64,000 nucleotides of DNA, taken from positions 49,629,780 to 49,693,779 of the forward strand of contig NC_068358.1 in the NCBI RefSeq assembly GCF_020536995.1, read 5' to 3'. Below are positions 33,649 to 45,300 of the stretch, piece after piece. Source of the stretch: Dreissena polymorpha. Lineage: Eukaryota > Mollusca > Bivalvia > Myida > Dreissenidae. A model generated the notes under the pieces. It was not told the DNA's origin, made no database searches, and saw only the letters and a list, made by a program, of their open reading frames with translations. The translations under genes were made by a program, and so were the position numbers. The first letter of the stretch is position 1. Each line of letters opens with the position of its first letter.

Positions 33649-34157
33649 AGGGATCTTTTCACGCTTTGGTAAATTGACAAAATTGAAAAAAGTTGTTTCA
33701 GATTCGCAAATTTTCGTTTTAGTTATGATATTTGTGAGGAAACAGTAATACTGAACATTTACCATGGTCTAATATAGCGATTATATGCATCTTTTGACGA
33801 TTTTAAAACCTAAAAATTATAAAGCGTTGCAACGCGAAACGATTGAATAATTTGGAGAGTTCTGTTTTTGTCGGTAAATTTTGTGAAACTACGAAGATTG
33901 CTTATATAAGGTATAAAATACTACAAGTAAGTGTACTTGGCGGAATAGCTCAGTAGGCTAAAGCGTTTTTACTTCAGGACTCTGGCAGGACTCTAGGGGT
34001 CACTGGTTCGAAACCTGCTCCGGGCAATGTTCTTTTCCTTTTTTAAATTTTATTCTTGATTTTTTACTGGAGCTTTTACGAACCAATGTTTACATTTATC
34101 AATATAAAGCATTTAATGAATAAGTTAAAAAATGCCAAAATCTGTGAAAAGGCCCCT
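33649..34157 (+). mobile_element. TTAA tRNA-bearing element, copy 4 (best preserved)
   Basis: TTAA at 33645-33648 and 34158-34161. Ends AGGGATCTTTTCACGC and GTGAAAAGGCCCCT. A box TAGCTCAGTAGG at 33946-33957 and B box GGTTCGAAACC at 34005-34015 both match the pol III type-2 consensus. A T-rich stretch (about 34028-34060) could terminate transcription. Confidence 0.82.
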
Positions 34158-34290
34158 TTAAAAGAAACACAAAGGTGGCGACGGGTGATGCGTAAAAAAC
34201 ATTCACAGTTGGATTGTCCAAATGCGCATTGAAATATTTCCTCGTACTTGAATGCAAACGAAAGAAATGAGAACGTTAAAGTGACATTGT

Positions 34291-34587
34291 TATCCCTCGC
34301 CATAGGCGGAGGGATATTGTTTTGGCGTGTCCGTCTTTCCGTCCGTCCGGCACTTTTGTGTCCGGAGCCATATCTTGGACTTGCTTTGGCAGATTTCATT
34401 GAAACTTTGTATGAGTATATATATGGATAAGAGGATGATGCACGCCAAATGGCATTGTACACCATCGAATAATTACGGAGTTATGGCCCTTTGTATTGTG
34501 AACAAATGCTTTTTTGTGTGTCCGGAGCCATATCTTGTGTCCAGAAGTATAATGACGGGGGATATCAATTCAACGAATTTGCTTGTT
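34291..34587 (+). mobile_element. Tandem-array element family G, copy 1 (HINE-like)
   Basis: The head hairpin TCCCTCGCCATAGGCGGAGGGA is followed by TATTGTTTTGGCGTGTCC, a GTCC/GTCT-rich stretch and two units containing GGAGCCATATCTTG. The tail is GAATTTGCTTGTT. A head-truncated copy lies at 60570-60871. Confidence 0.65.
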
Positions 34588-34890
34588 GATGTTTGTTATT
34601 AAAAATGGCAAAACATGACAGTCGACGTAAATTTGTTTGAAGGTTATGCAAATCAGGGACTTCCACAAATAGGTCCCTGTGCAAATCTGCGTCAGTTTGC
34701 GTTCAGTATCAACCCTTCCCTTTAGTTTTTAACGCCTCATAACTTGACCGCTGCAAACTAAAATCTGTTAAATTCATTTCAAACTTGTAATTCATTTACC
34801 GTTGCACAGCACTATCCATGTAACACTTTGTTGTGTTTGTGTGTTAACCGTTTGATACGAAAGGCTGCAATCATGAGACTGTGGATTTAG

Positions 34891-34972
34891 CTAGAACACA
34901 GGAGGGAAGCCCATAGTATTATTCTTTTTAATATGCTATAATAGAAACTATTTAGTTTCTATTTTAGCATAT

Positions 34973-35019
<47 letters not shown>

Positions 35020-35043
35020 ATGGGCTTCCCTCCTGTGAGCTAG
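34891..35043. repeat. Fold-back element with (TA)n centre
   Basis: Arms CACAGGAGGGAAGCCCAT (near 34897) and ATGGGCTTCCCTCCTGTG (ending near 35037) are perfect inverted repeats, bounded by GCTAG on both sides (a possible 5-bp target duplication). A second palindrome, ATAGAAACTA/TAGTTTCTAT, and about 45 bp of TA repeats lie between. It would form a long cruciform. Confidence 0.75.
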
Positions 35044-35376
35044 AGCGGTATAGCACGGGGGTCCCTGCCATTTACATGTATAAAGTCCATCCGTTTAAAA
35101 TATGCCCCGCCCTTTTTATCATACTTATTTGTTAACGCTTTGGTAAACAGTCGATGTGTTTGCATCGTCTATTGTCTATTGTTTGTATTGGCTATTGACA
35201 ATTGTATAGAGTAACATTCAGTTTTCTTGATATTAACATCAACCTTTCATTAATTAAGAAATACCTCATGGAACTAGTCTGTATCCTGAATTGAAGCTTT
35301 AATATTAATACTTATGTGGAAACAACATAATTACGCAACTTTTCAGGAAAGATACCAACTTGCCTTTTTCAAGCCC

Positions 35377-35400
35377 CCTCCCCCCCCCCCCCCCCCTCCT
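35377..35400. repeat. Poly-C tract
   Basis: A run of about 22 nearly uninterrupted C, flanked by CCCCCTCC. Simple repeat. Confidence 0.8.
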
Positions 35401-35789
35401 CCCGCCATTTGTATAGCCTGGTTAAATCCTTAATGAAACATATAATATACCTTTGTCACAATGGGGTGAAGGTTCCACTTAACCATGAAATTGAAGACCG
35501 CGACCTACACGTCCTATTAAAAAAAAAATAATGCCAAATATCTAATATTATCACAAAGGGTATTCGGTAGGGGTGAGTGATAATTGATAATAATTAATAA
35601 AATATGTTATAACGAATATATGCTTTATGTAGGATTTAACTGGCTCTTTCTCAGAATCTAAGTAAATAAAATAACCAACGACCTTTAACTATTCAAATAG
35701 TTTGAAGGAATGGAGCCGAATAATGGTTATATCGATGTCTTAATGAAATAGATATGGATTGGTTATGTTCGCAACACGAATTGCTTTAA

Positions 35790-36289
35790 AGGGGCCTTTT
35801 CACAGATTTTGGCATGTATTGAAGTTTGTCATTAAATGCTTTATATTGATACATGTAAACATTGGATCTAACAAGTTCCAATTAAAAAAACAACAAGAAT
35901 ACAATTAAAGAAAGAAAAAAGTTACTCTCAACTGAACTCGAACCACAGACCTCTGGAGTAAAAGTCAGTCGCTTAGACCACTCGGCCATTCGTGCGAAGA
36001 TTATGGATGGTGTATTTTATATTCCATATAAGCAATCCGCGTAGTATCACAAAATATAACAACAACAGCAACAGAACTCTCCAAATTAGTCAATCGTTTC
36101 GCGTTGCAACGCTTTATAATGTTCAGGATTTTAAATCGTCAAAAGATGCATATAATGGATATTTTAGAGCATGGTAAATGTTCAGTATTACTGTTTCCTC
36201 ACAAATATCATAACTACTGCGAATATGTGCGAATCTGATAAAAAAAACTTTTTTTTTTTCTTCAATTACCAAAACATGAAAAGGCCCCT
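35790..36289 (-). mobile_element. TTAA tRNA-bearing element, copy 5
   Basis: TTAA at 35786-35789 and 36290-36293. Ends AGGGGCCTTTTCAC and ATGAAAAGGCCCCT. The minus-strand head GAATGGCCGAGTGGTC and B box GGTTCGAGTTC are tRNA-Leu/Ser-like, so the tRNA part differs from copies 1 and 4 although both flanks are the same. Confidence 0.78.
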
Positions 36290-36489
36290 TTAAACTTTAG
36301 AACTGAAATCAATGTCTGGGGAGTATGTCAACAAACCATCCTAACATTCGGCTTACACGTTCATGCAAGTCAAATTACGCATATGGTCATTAACAACATC
36401 GCCCTGTGTTCAGCAAAACAATCCCACTTTTCCCAAAGAGTACATGCCTGTTATAGTATTTTAACCACACGGCTGATTCCTTAACGTGG

Positions 36490-37110
36490 TGTGGTGGGTC
36501 CAGTGCCTCTATGGCCCAGACAAGCATGCCTGCGGGAGTGTGATCTCCTGAGAGAGCTTCCCAAGCTGAAAAGATGGACGATCAGAGGACAGAACAATAT
36601 TAACCACCTCTCCTCGTGGCTAAGAGGTATGCGAAAGATCACCCAGTCAGAAATACTAAGGACAGAGACGCTCTAAAACCTTAGCCAACCAGTCTCTTAC
36701 GACAACGACAAGTCGGAAAACAAACCACTGCTTGAGATTGATGCACCGCGCAAAAGTGCGCACAAACACGATTCAGCGCATCCATTGAAATGACGGACAA
36801 CAACGTATCTTTGCATGATGGGACTCTGTGTGGAGTCTCCCGGGCTGGTAGAGTGCCAGACCCCATGCCTGGAAAGGGTCAACCATTTCTGCGAGGAGAT
36901 AGGGCAAATGCGAGTGGCCATGAGAGAAAACCAACCACTCAAGATACCTCTCGACCCACCACCACTTGCTGAAGTCCTGTACATTACACGACGGCATCAG
37001 GCATCGGATCGGGGCGGAGAAGACCACGATGTAAGGGTAGCTCTGTTGCAGTCTGGATGACCTGCAGCGCATTTCTACCTTTGCACAGAGAGCCGCCCAT
37101 CTGAGTGATA
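36490..37110 (+). pseudogene. Decayed coding-like segment, family unknown
   Basis: GC-richer than its surroundings and with protein-like composition. One frame ends WTIRGQNNINHLSSWLRGMR followed by KITQSEILRTETL; another reads VNHFCEEIGQMRVAMRENQP and continues to a stop near 37058. Frames on both strands overlap, there is no plausible start or splice site, and I do not recognise the family. Probably a fragment of an old mobile-element or host gene. Confidence 0.3.
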
Positions 37111-37644
37111 GACAAAAAGAAGAACATAGCATTCACAATTTAACAAGTTTGCGATAACATAAAAAATGTTATGATGAAAATTATGCTAAGCATGGTTTAT
37201 AATTGTTTTGTTATCTATTTCACTTTTTTATTCGTGAAGTTGTACTAAAGAAATCTGTATTGTTCAAATCGCCCCCATCAGCTGCATATGTGGGTCATTA
37301 TGGCTAATAGGAGATAAAAAACATGGAATTTAAAAAAAACTTCCTTCTCTGAAACGACAAGGCCTGTCAGAGAATTATTTGGTAACATCGTACAGTGGTA
37401 GTTTGTTCAGATAATGGCCCTGGGGTAGATCAGTCATAAGCCCAATAGATGACAATTTTTATTAACTTGTATATCAAAATAACTTCAACAGCCATATCAC
37501 ATAAAACAACAAAGCCTATATATTTGGCACTGGCATGCAACATCTTAGGATCATCCTCTACCAAGTTAGTTATAATCATGCAACTGGAGTAAGCATAGGC
37601 CTCGCCTTGGGGGTTACTTGTTTTCATTGTATGAATACGGTAAA

Positions 37645-38237
37645 AACTTTAAGGCCAAGAGGTTTGGTATTTCAGATGTTCTAGATCTAGAGGTTCTCTA
37701 CACAGTTTGTAAAATTATACCCGTATGGTCAAATCTGGATTCACCTTAGCATCGAGTCGGTTAGGAAAACCAAGGTCTGAAACCAAAGACGAAGTTTTTT
37801 TCATGTTTGGTTAGTACATGTTTTATCATCTAGAAGTCCTCTGCAAAGCTTCTTCAAATCGGGTCCTTTGGGGTCAAATCTGAAAGAAGCCCCAGTGTTA
37901 CTTTTTTTTATGGACGTTAAGCAAAATGGTCCAGAGCTGTACCCATATGATGCTGGCCATATACAATATTTTATCAAATTATGCCCATGCGGTAAAACTG
38001 GCCAAGGCCGACATTTTAATTTAGACTTATTAAGTAAAATAACTAAATAAAGAGGATCAGGTCTATTAGTGTAATATTTGGTATGCAACATTAAATATTG
38101 GCCCCTTATTAAGTTTATTCAAATGCATCTGGGGCAGAATCGGCAACACCCGTTGGTGGCGTGAAATAATATAGTAGTATGTGTTTATATAATGCACCTG
38201 TCGTCAAAAGTAGCCTCACACCACAGGCCTCTTGTAT
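37645..38237 (+). repeat. Degenerate tandem-array element, family J
   Basis: Imperfect units share CTAGA(A)GT(C)CTCT-CAAA-CTT and GGGTCAAATCTG blocks (near 37690, 37735, 37835 and 37875). It ends near 38237 with GGCCTCTTGTATT, the tail seen in the other tandem-array families. No clear hairpin head, so it is probably truncated. Confidence 0.4.
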
Positions 38238-39850
38238 TATACAACTGAGCTACAGTTTTCCAGGTGAGCGTTCCCAAGGGTGCTTTTGTTAGTTTGAAGA
38301 CGACATACATACACGAAGTCCAATATTTTCTTTTTACAAATAACGGATTGAAGTAGTGTGTGTGTGGGGTGGGGTGGGTTCATTTTGTAGAGATAATAAT
38401 GTCAACATTATAACTTATACCGGGATTTTGAATCCGACCAATTTTTTTCAATTGGCTCTCGTATCATGTGGCACTAACAGGTTTTTATTCTTCGGTAATC
38501 ACTTTGAGTCTAAATGTCCTTACATGAATGTCGCCTGAACAATACACAATCTGTCTTATTTAAAATACAATAACAGAGGATGTATTTAAAATAAAATATT
38601 GATTAGCACGAATGAAGTTCTGATCAGTGTATGATGCTTTTTTTTTTACATTTTGTGGTTTTCATGACTTTCTAAATGTAGTCATCAACTATGATGATCC
38701 TGTCTGTAGTCAGGCTGCGGTATATTGAATCTGTTCCCAATCGATCCCAAACTTGCACATCTATGAATCACGGGTTCCGCTCCCATGCGTCTGATATTCA
38801 TGGGGCGGTGCAGGATATAAACTGCGTGTCGCAAGGTTGAGGGAATTAGACACGTCTGGACGTGGTCTCCGAGTCCAGTTGTTTTGTCGCACATAAAATA
38901 CGCATGGTGGTCATGGTTGAATTGTGGAAACCAAATGACACAACAACGAAATAAAGACAATTACAATGGGATGGTATGAATTAATGAAATGTGTTAAGTA
39001 TAGAGGCTAAGGAGAGCGAGGATACGTAGAAAGATATATTCACGGCCCACGAATATCTTATTCAATCCTTAGCGTTACGATATAACACCGCACAGTCACT
39101 GTTGTGCGGGAAAATATAACGGTTCTGGTCCGAAGCACATACATTGTTTACCAAACGCATTGTAATAATATTAGAATGAGAATATAAAGCATAACACTTA
39201 CTTTATGTCACAACATAACATATGCATATGCGGAAAATACCTTATTTTTTCTTTATAAAATTAGTACATGTATTCTAGCCCTGTTTAGAAGTGAAAACAA
39301 TCGCACGCAATAGTACCCGTCAGCGTCAAAATCTTATAATCACCATTAATATTAACAAATTGTGTAAAAAGATCTATAGTGTTACTTTGAATATTTTTCA
39401 TTTAATCAGCAACACGACAAACTCTATAAAGGAAATGTTTATATGACAAGACAAAACCATTTCAGTGTTATCTATTGTCAACACAATTATGTGATATTGT
39501 ACCTATTACCACTTCAATTGTCTGTTACTGGTTCCAAATCACTTCAACGTATGGTACGATTTTTCTATTTTGATCAGTTAAATCGTTACACAGAACATAC
39601 ATTGTACGCGTTTGCAATGTAAAGCTATCATTGTAATCGCTTCCGAAGTGGAAGGCAGTTCCTGCGCGTGAAAGGATACGCCCCAGTCTGAAGATTTAAG
39701 GCGTGTCAGCACGTGCTGGTAATTGCCAATGAATTTATAATACAGATTATTCCCATTTTCTCGCCTTGCAAAACAATCTTGGATTTCCATTCGCTAGTAA
39801 ATCAATTAGTGGGCTGTCCTTACAACAACCTTCTCTAGCTAATTGAACAG
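38238..39850. other. Intergenic upstream of TLE, nothing recognised
   Basis: AT-rich, with a somewhat GC-richer stretch at about 38690-38940 lacking recognisable frames. A CACGTG occurs near 39710. No repeat ends or tRNA were identified. Confidence 0.35.
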
Positions 39851-39854
39851 GTAC

Positions 39855-40261
39855 GCTACTGATTGGTTGGTTCCGATTAACCAATCGCAATTGTCGTAAC
39901 AACAGCGCTTACGACGTCTCGGCGTGTAACTGCTAGCGGTGTGTGGCATATCGAGGTGCCGTTTTCACACAGTAAAAGTTTAATATTTGTTGATATTTAC
40001 TTTCCTTTATCTGGAATTACACTTTATTGGATACATTAATGTTGTAAAAACATGTATTTTGGATTACCCGTTGGTCGGAACGGAAAACAACTGTGAATAT
40101 ACGAAATAAGTGCTCTCAAAACCCGCTCGTTTTGGTTCGAAGGTCACGCCGCTATCTACTGAACGAAGGGAACCTTAATTTAAACGAACCTTTTTGTATA
40201 CACTTTCTTTGGATTATGTTTATTTAGTGCAACCCGGTGCTCTGGGTATATGAACCACAGG
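39855..40261 (+). promoter_or_regulatory. Probable TLE promoter and 5' UTR
   Basis: Two oppositely oriented CCAAT boxes, GATTGG (39861-39866) and CCAATC (39881-39886), precede a CpG-rich stretch (39895-39960) a few hundred bases before the TLE start codon. No TATA box is obvious. The true transcription start cannot be read from sequence. Confidence 0.5.
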
Positions 40262-40282
40262 ATGTATCCAAACAGACACCCG
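40262..40282 (+). CDS. TLE: TLE exon 1 (coding part)
   Basis: Seven codons, MYPNRHP, followed by donor GTATGT. Compare MYPQGRHP in vertebrate TLE3. Far too short for ORF calling; recognised because it joins exon 2 in phase 0. Confidence 0.88.
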
Positions 40283-42358
40283 GTATGTACTTCTTTTTAT
40301 ACAGTAGCTATTACATAGCCCCGACTCTTTGTTCTCGCCGCTTCAATCTCTGTGTACAGCATTGTACAGCGCTAGCAGCTCTCATGTCGTGTCGAGTTAC
40401 ACTGTTCAAGGCGCGTTCCAAAGCGATATAACAACTGTACCGTCGTGATATTTGTCAGCTGTAGAGGGCATTTGCTCACAAAGTAACGCTGATTGTATGT
40501 TTATTTTCAGATATGTATATTGAATGATGTCGTAATGTATGACCCTGTTTTTCCTCTGCTCTATATTTAGTCTCAGCACCAGCCGGGTCAACCGTTCAAG
40601 TTCACAGTGGCCGAGTCATGTGACCGCATCAAGGAGGAGTTCAGCTTCCTTCAGGCCCAGTATCACAGGTAATCACTGTTACAGCATGGCATGACATGCA
40701 TTCTTGCACTGTTAGTCAGTAGTTGTTATCGTTCATTTGGTACCCGGGACAGACTGGTGTAAATATACATGTACAAATGTACATATTTCTTGCACATTAA
40801 CTATCTATTGCCTGTTGGAGTCAGTGCTCGAAATCATGTTTTGGGTACCAAATTATATATATTTATTACATGTTAAATAGATGCTTATTATGCTAATTGG
40901 CCCGTGAAACATACACAGTCAGATGTATTGTAAGGTGAACTGAGTTGTCTTAGTTTCTTACTGCATACAAATAGTTAATACAAGTTTACCTTGAGGTGGC
41001 ATTGGCTGGGAGTTCTTCGTGGCCAAAAATGAAATTGAAATTAGTTTTCATTTACAAGTAAGATTGCAAAAAAAATTTGGGTATGAAGGTTGGTAAAACA
41101 TTTATCGTTTTTAACGCTTTGTCACTTAAAACAAATATGCAGTTTTGCACTGACATGCAATGATCTTCAATATCTCTATTTAGCATTCATTTGTCATTTG
41201 TTAACCATTTACCACTTAGATACGTATTTTAACGTGTTTGAATTCCTTTAGAAAGTTAAATCTAATTAAAGACCTTTCTTCCTAGATTCAAGTTTTAATT
41301 GCTTCATTTCCACATCTTAGATACTGATGAACAGCAAACGGCATAAAACCTGTACAGACTGCGAGTTACTCTTACTCGCAGACTGTTCTGGTTTTATGCT
41401 GTGTGCACAAAGCCATTTTCACTTTCCCTCTGAGTGGGAAATGGTTCAATAAAATTATGGAATGTAGCTGCAATTATTGTTAACTTTACAGCTAATGTAG
41501 TAAATATAATGGATTATAGCAAAATTTATCAAACATGAGCTCATTCTGAAATGCAAAAAATAAAGTTAAGGGTCGTTGGATTTAGTGGAAACAAACAACT
41601 TTTTACTTTGTGTGTTTAAGCCCGCAATCAGTTGCCTATCATTCCATGGTCTTCCACATCTGCCACACATGATTATTGTTGAGGTGTTTCTTTTTATGCA
41701 CACAGCTAAAGATAATGTGTTACTTGAAAAGTTAAAATGAGAAAAAAAGATAACATCATACAATTAAAATATATTCAGAATATTAATTTGTTTGGCTCTG
41801 AATATTTCACTTGATCTTGAGATAATGACAACTTATTTGTCTGCACATCTTAATTACACATGCATGCTGCATTTTTGGCTTGTGCTTCTATACCTGTTTT
41901 ATTGTGACAGTGTGTTCAATAAAAACACTCGCTTAGGATTTATCTTCTTGTGATTGAAAGCAGACAAATTGTTTAGAGTGCACGCAATTCTATGAATAGT
42001 AATTATACATAAACAGGGGTTTTTGTTACTAAGAAAGTGACGCCGATATTCGGCGTCTTCCCCTACCAGAATTTTTCCCCTAAAAATACCATTTCCCCTC
42101 CAAAAATATAACTTTTCACCAAAATATAATATTTTACCCTCAAAGAAATGTTTTTTTTCTTTTGTGAAGTCGACACTTATCCAATTTGTCCACGTACAAC
42201 GATCTCGCTCTCTCTCTCTCTCTCTCCCGACGAACACTCAAATCTGGGAATCCCAGCAGGGGTTTTTCAGCACTGTCTGCGCCTCCGGACAACGGAGGCA
42301 CTCCCAAAGCAAACGGACCCGATCCCAAACCGAAATTATAAAAAAAATCCCAATTTCC

Positions 42359-42392
<34 letters not shown>

Positions 42393-45300
42393 TTTTAAGA
42401 ATGAAGTGTCTTATAACTTGTGTGACTAACCAGTGCTTGTTTTGGTAAAAAATATTTGCTATAAGGTTTTGACTGTTCATTTCTTATCACAGAGTGTAAC
42501 TGTAACTGAAAAACAAAACTGCAGTACTTGAATTAACGTTGAACATGCCCAATATTGCATCTGTTTACATAAAGAAGACAAAATAACCAAATAAAAACAA
42601 ATTTATTTGTTAAACCACTGAATTATTTAAGCATGATTAATTCACAATTTTTTCCCAAATTAGCCGTTTCATCGAAGCAAAAATTCCCAAAATGACCAAT
42701 TTTGTCGATAAAAACTTCCCAATTTGGTCAGACTCCTTTTCCCAAAATAGGCAGAAAAACCCCTGCCCAGTGATTCTATATATAGCTCTGAAATTACGTC
42801 ATGGAAACCGGGCAACTAATCGTATTAATCATGTGACTATTTTACTGGATTCCGGTCTTGCGCGAGAAGGGTGTTTCGTCAATTAATTACTGGAAACCAG
42901 TCGAATTTTCATCCGGGTTATGTGAAAGCCAAAATATAAACGTTAAAACAGAAAAAGTCTCACAATTGGCGTTCATACACGAACAAAATAAAACGTTCGG
43001 ACTCGGAAAATATTAATTGCGTTGACGCATTTTTTAAGAATGAATCATCAAAAACCGTTGAAACCAAGCAGGATTCGGAGGTACATGTAATCAACATCGA
43101 TTAATACTGTCGGATTATTGTGAAAGTGAAAGTAGACAATCGGCAGCTGCCGCACCTTTCCCTTCCAATACTGTAGCAGATCTAGATCGTTAACCCATTC
43201 ATCATGAAATTGAAATCACAATATTGACATCGTTCCCCGGCCCCAGTTGAAAACATTTCCCATTATAAGATCTACCCCTGCAACTTTATTTAGGACTTTG
43301 ACTTTAATATCATACTTGTTCATGTGTTTAAGAACAAAAAGGTCAGAGACATGCCTCTTTTTCTAAAATAAAAAACTCCTGAAGTCTGTAGGTGAGTTAT
43401 AGACATTGAAATGAACAGTTTTTATTTTTTCCCCAAATATGTCTCTTTCGTGCTCGATTTTCCCCTTTTACCCAGCGTCCAGCGTCTTCCCCTTTTTCTA
43501 AAAAAACCCCCTGATAAATGTATGTTTAATGGGATGAAATGATTACTTTTACATATGCATTTTTTTACAACCATACTTCATCAAATTAAAAATAATCCAT
43601 GAAATTTATGTAGTGATTTTATGTCATGGTTGGCTTGCATCCTTTATTGTTGCATGATTGTAATTGTGTTTGTGTAAGCCAAGAATGTTTTTGGTTGGTT
43701 GCATATATACACAGCATGTAAAGAATATACATTATTATTGTTACAGGACTATATTGAGAAATGAAGTTGACATGATGTGATTTATTTGTAAATATTTCAG
43801 CAGATTTTATCATGAATGTACAGAATTACAATCTCTTTTAATTACCTGAAGATTGTGTTATATCTCTGCTGAGCTCTATAGTTGCAATGGAATTTCTTTA
43901 GCCAGTCGAGTTGACTATGACAAGCATTACATGTATTGGTTTATTTTTCTAGTCATGCGTCAAGTGAGACCATCACCTGTCGATGTTTGTTCAATATTTA
44001 CTTCTGGTGTGGTAATCTCAACTATCAGATGATAGAAGCAGCTATCTTAGGCCACAATGACTGCCTTTAACTAGTACTTGATCACTTGAGTGTTTCAACC
44101 TTTGAAACAAAGGTTTTTATCTTGCTCAAGTATTACACCTTGTGATGGAGTTCATTGTGTGTTATGGGGAGTGCAGTCTAGAGTACTGGCTATTCTTACT
44201 CTTTACCACATAGTTACGTATTTTTACGCATGTGTTGTCCCTTAGAAAGTTAAATTTGAATGAAGACCTTTCTTACTAAATTCACGTTTTAAAGCCTTAA
44301 TTTCTAACCCTTAGACAAGGATGAGCAGCAAATGGCATAAAACCTGAACAGCCTGCGAGTGACTCTCAGGCTGTTCTGGTTGTATGCTGTTTGCACATTG
44401 CAATTTTCACTTTGCTTCTTAGTTGGAAAGGGGTTAACAGGCATGAATGTCATTCTTGCAAGTTAAACATATGGCCGTTAATAAGACATTTCCAGTTGTA
44501 ATACTGACCACAGTTGTGCATTTGATATGGTATTGTTCAGTGTAATTTTTATGTGAAAGTCCAATTATTTAATTTACCTTTAAATGTATAAAGAAGTATT
44601 TAAATATTTTCCTTTATTTATATGCCTCACTCTCTAGTGATTCATGTTTCATTTATTGTCCCTTTAGGCTTTTGATGTTAAATGTGTTAAATATTCACTA
44701 TCACTCAAGTGTTGTTTTTCCATTGTATATATTTCCTAAAAATCTGATAAAAGCTACTTGTATTACCACTGAAAAGCTGCTGGTCACTCAGGCAATTCTT
44801 TAAAACTCTTGTTTGGGTTAGCCGACAGTCTGATAAATTTGTACCTTCCAAATTTTTTTGAGTGCTGGATTTGTTTGCCATTCAAGTATGTATGGGACAT
44901 TCTCGTGTTTACACTCAATATGTCATTTTGGCAACACACTATTTCATAGATTATTAATTAGAAACTGCTATTGGATCTTCAACAAGCTGTCAAAGACGGG
45001 GCAGGGCTATTTTCCTTCTCGTTGTAATTTCTTCTTAAATTATTAAAAAGGTTGGTGTAGTATTGATGGCTGACATAATACTCATGATTTTATTTTGATC
45101 TTCATAGATTGTTCAATAGATTTACATTTAATTTTTATGGCCCCAGATCGATAGATCGGTGGTATATTGTTTTTGGCCTGTCTGTCTGTCATTGATTCAT
45201 TCATTGTGTGTGTCCCAAAACTTTAACCTTGGTTAAAGTTTGATAACTTTTGCATAATTGAAGATAGCAACTTCATATTTGGCATGCATGTGTATCTAAC

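Larger units (their letters stand above)
42014..43513. mobile_element. 1.5-kb DNA element with CAGGGGTTTTT ends
   Basis: Left end CAGGGGTTTTTGTTAC, right end AAAAAAACCCCCTG, flanked by ATAAA on both sides (42009-42013 and 43514-43518). Subterminal GGCGTCTTCCCC occurs near both ends. The interior has many CCCC-AAAAT words, a (CT)n run and a T-run. A relative is nested at 42257-42765. No transposase frame. Confidence 0.7.
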
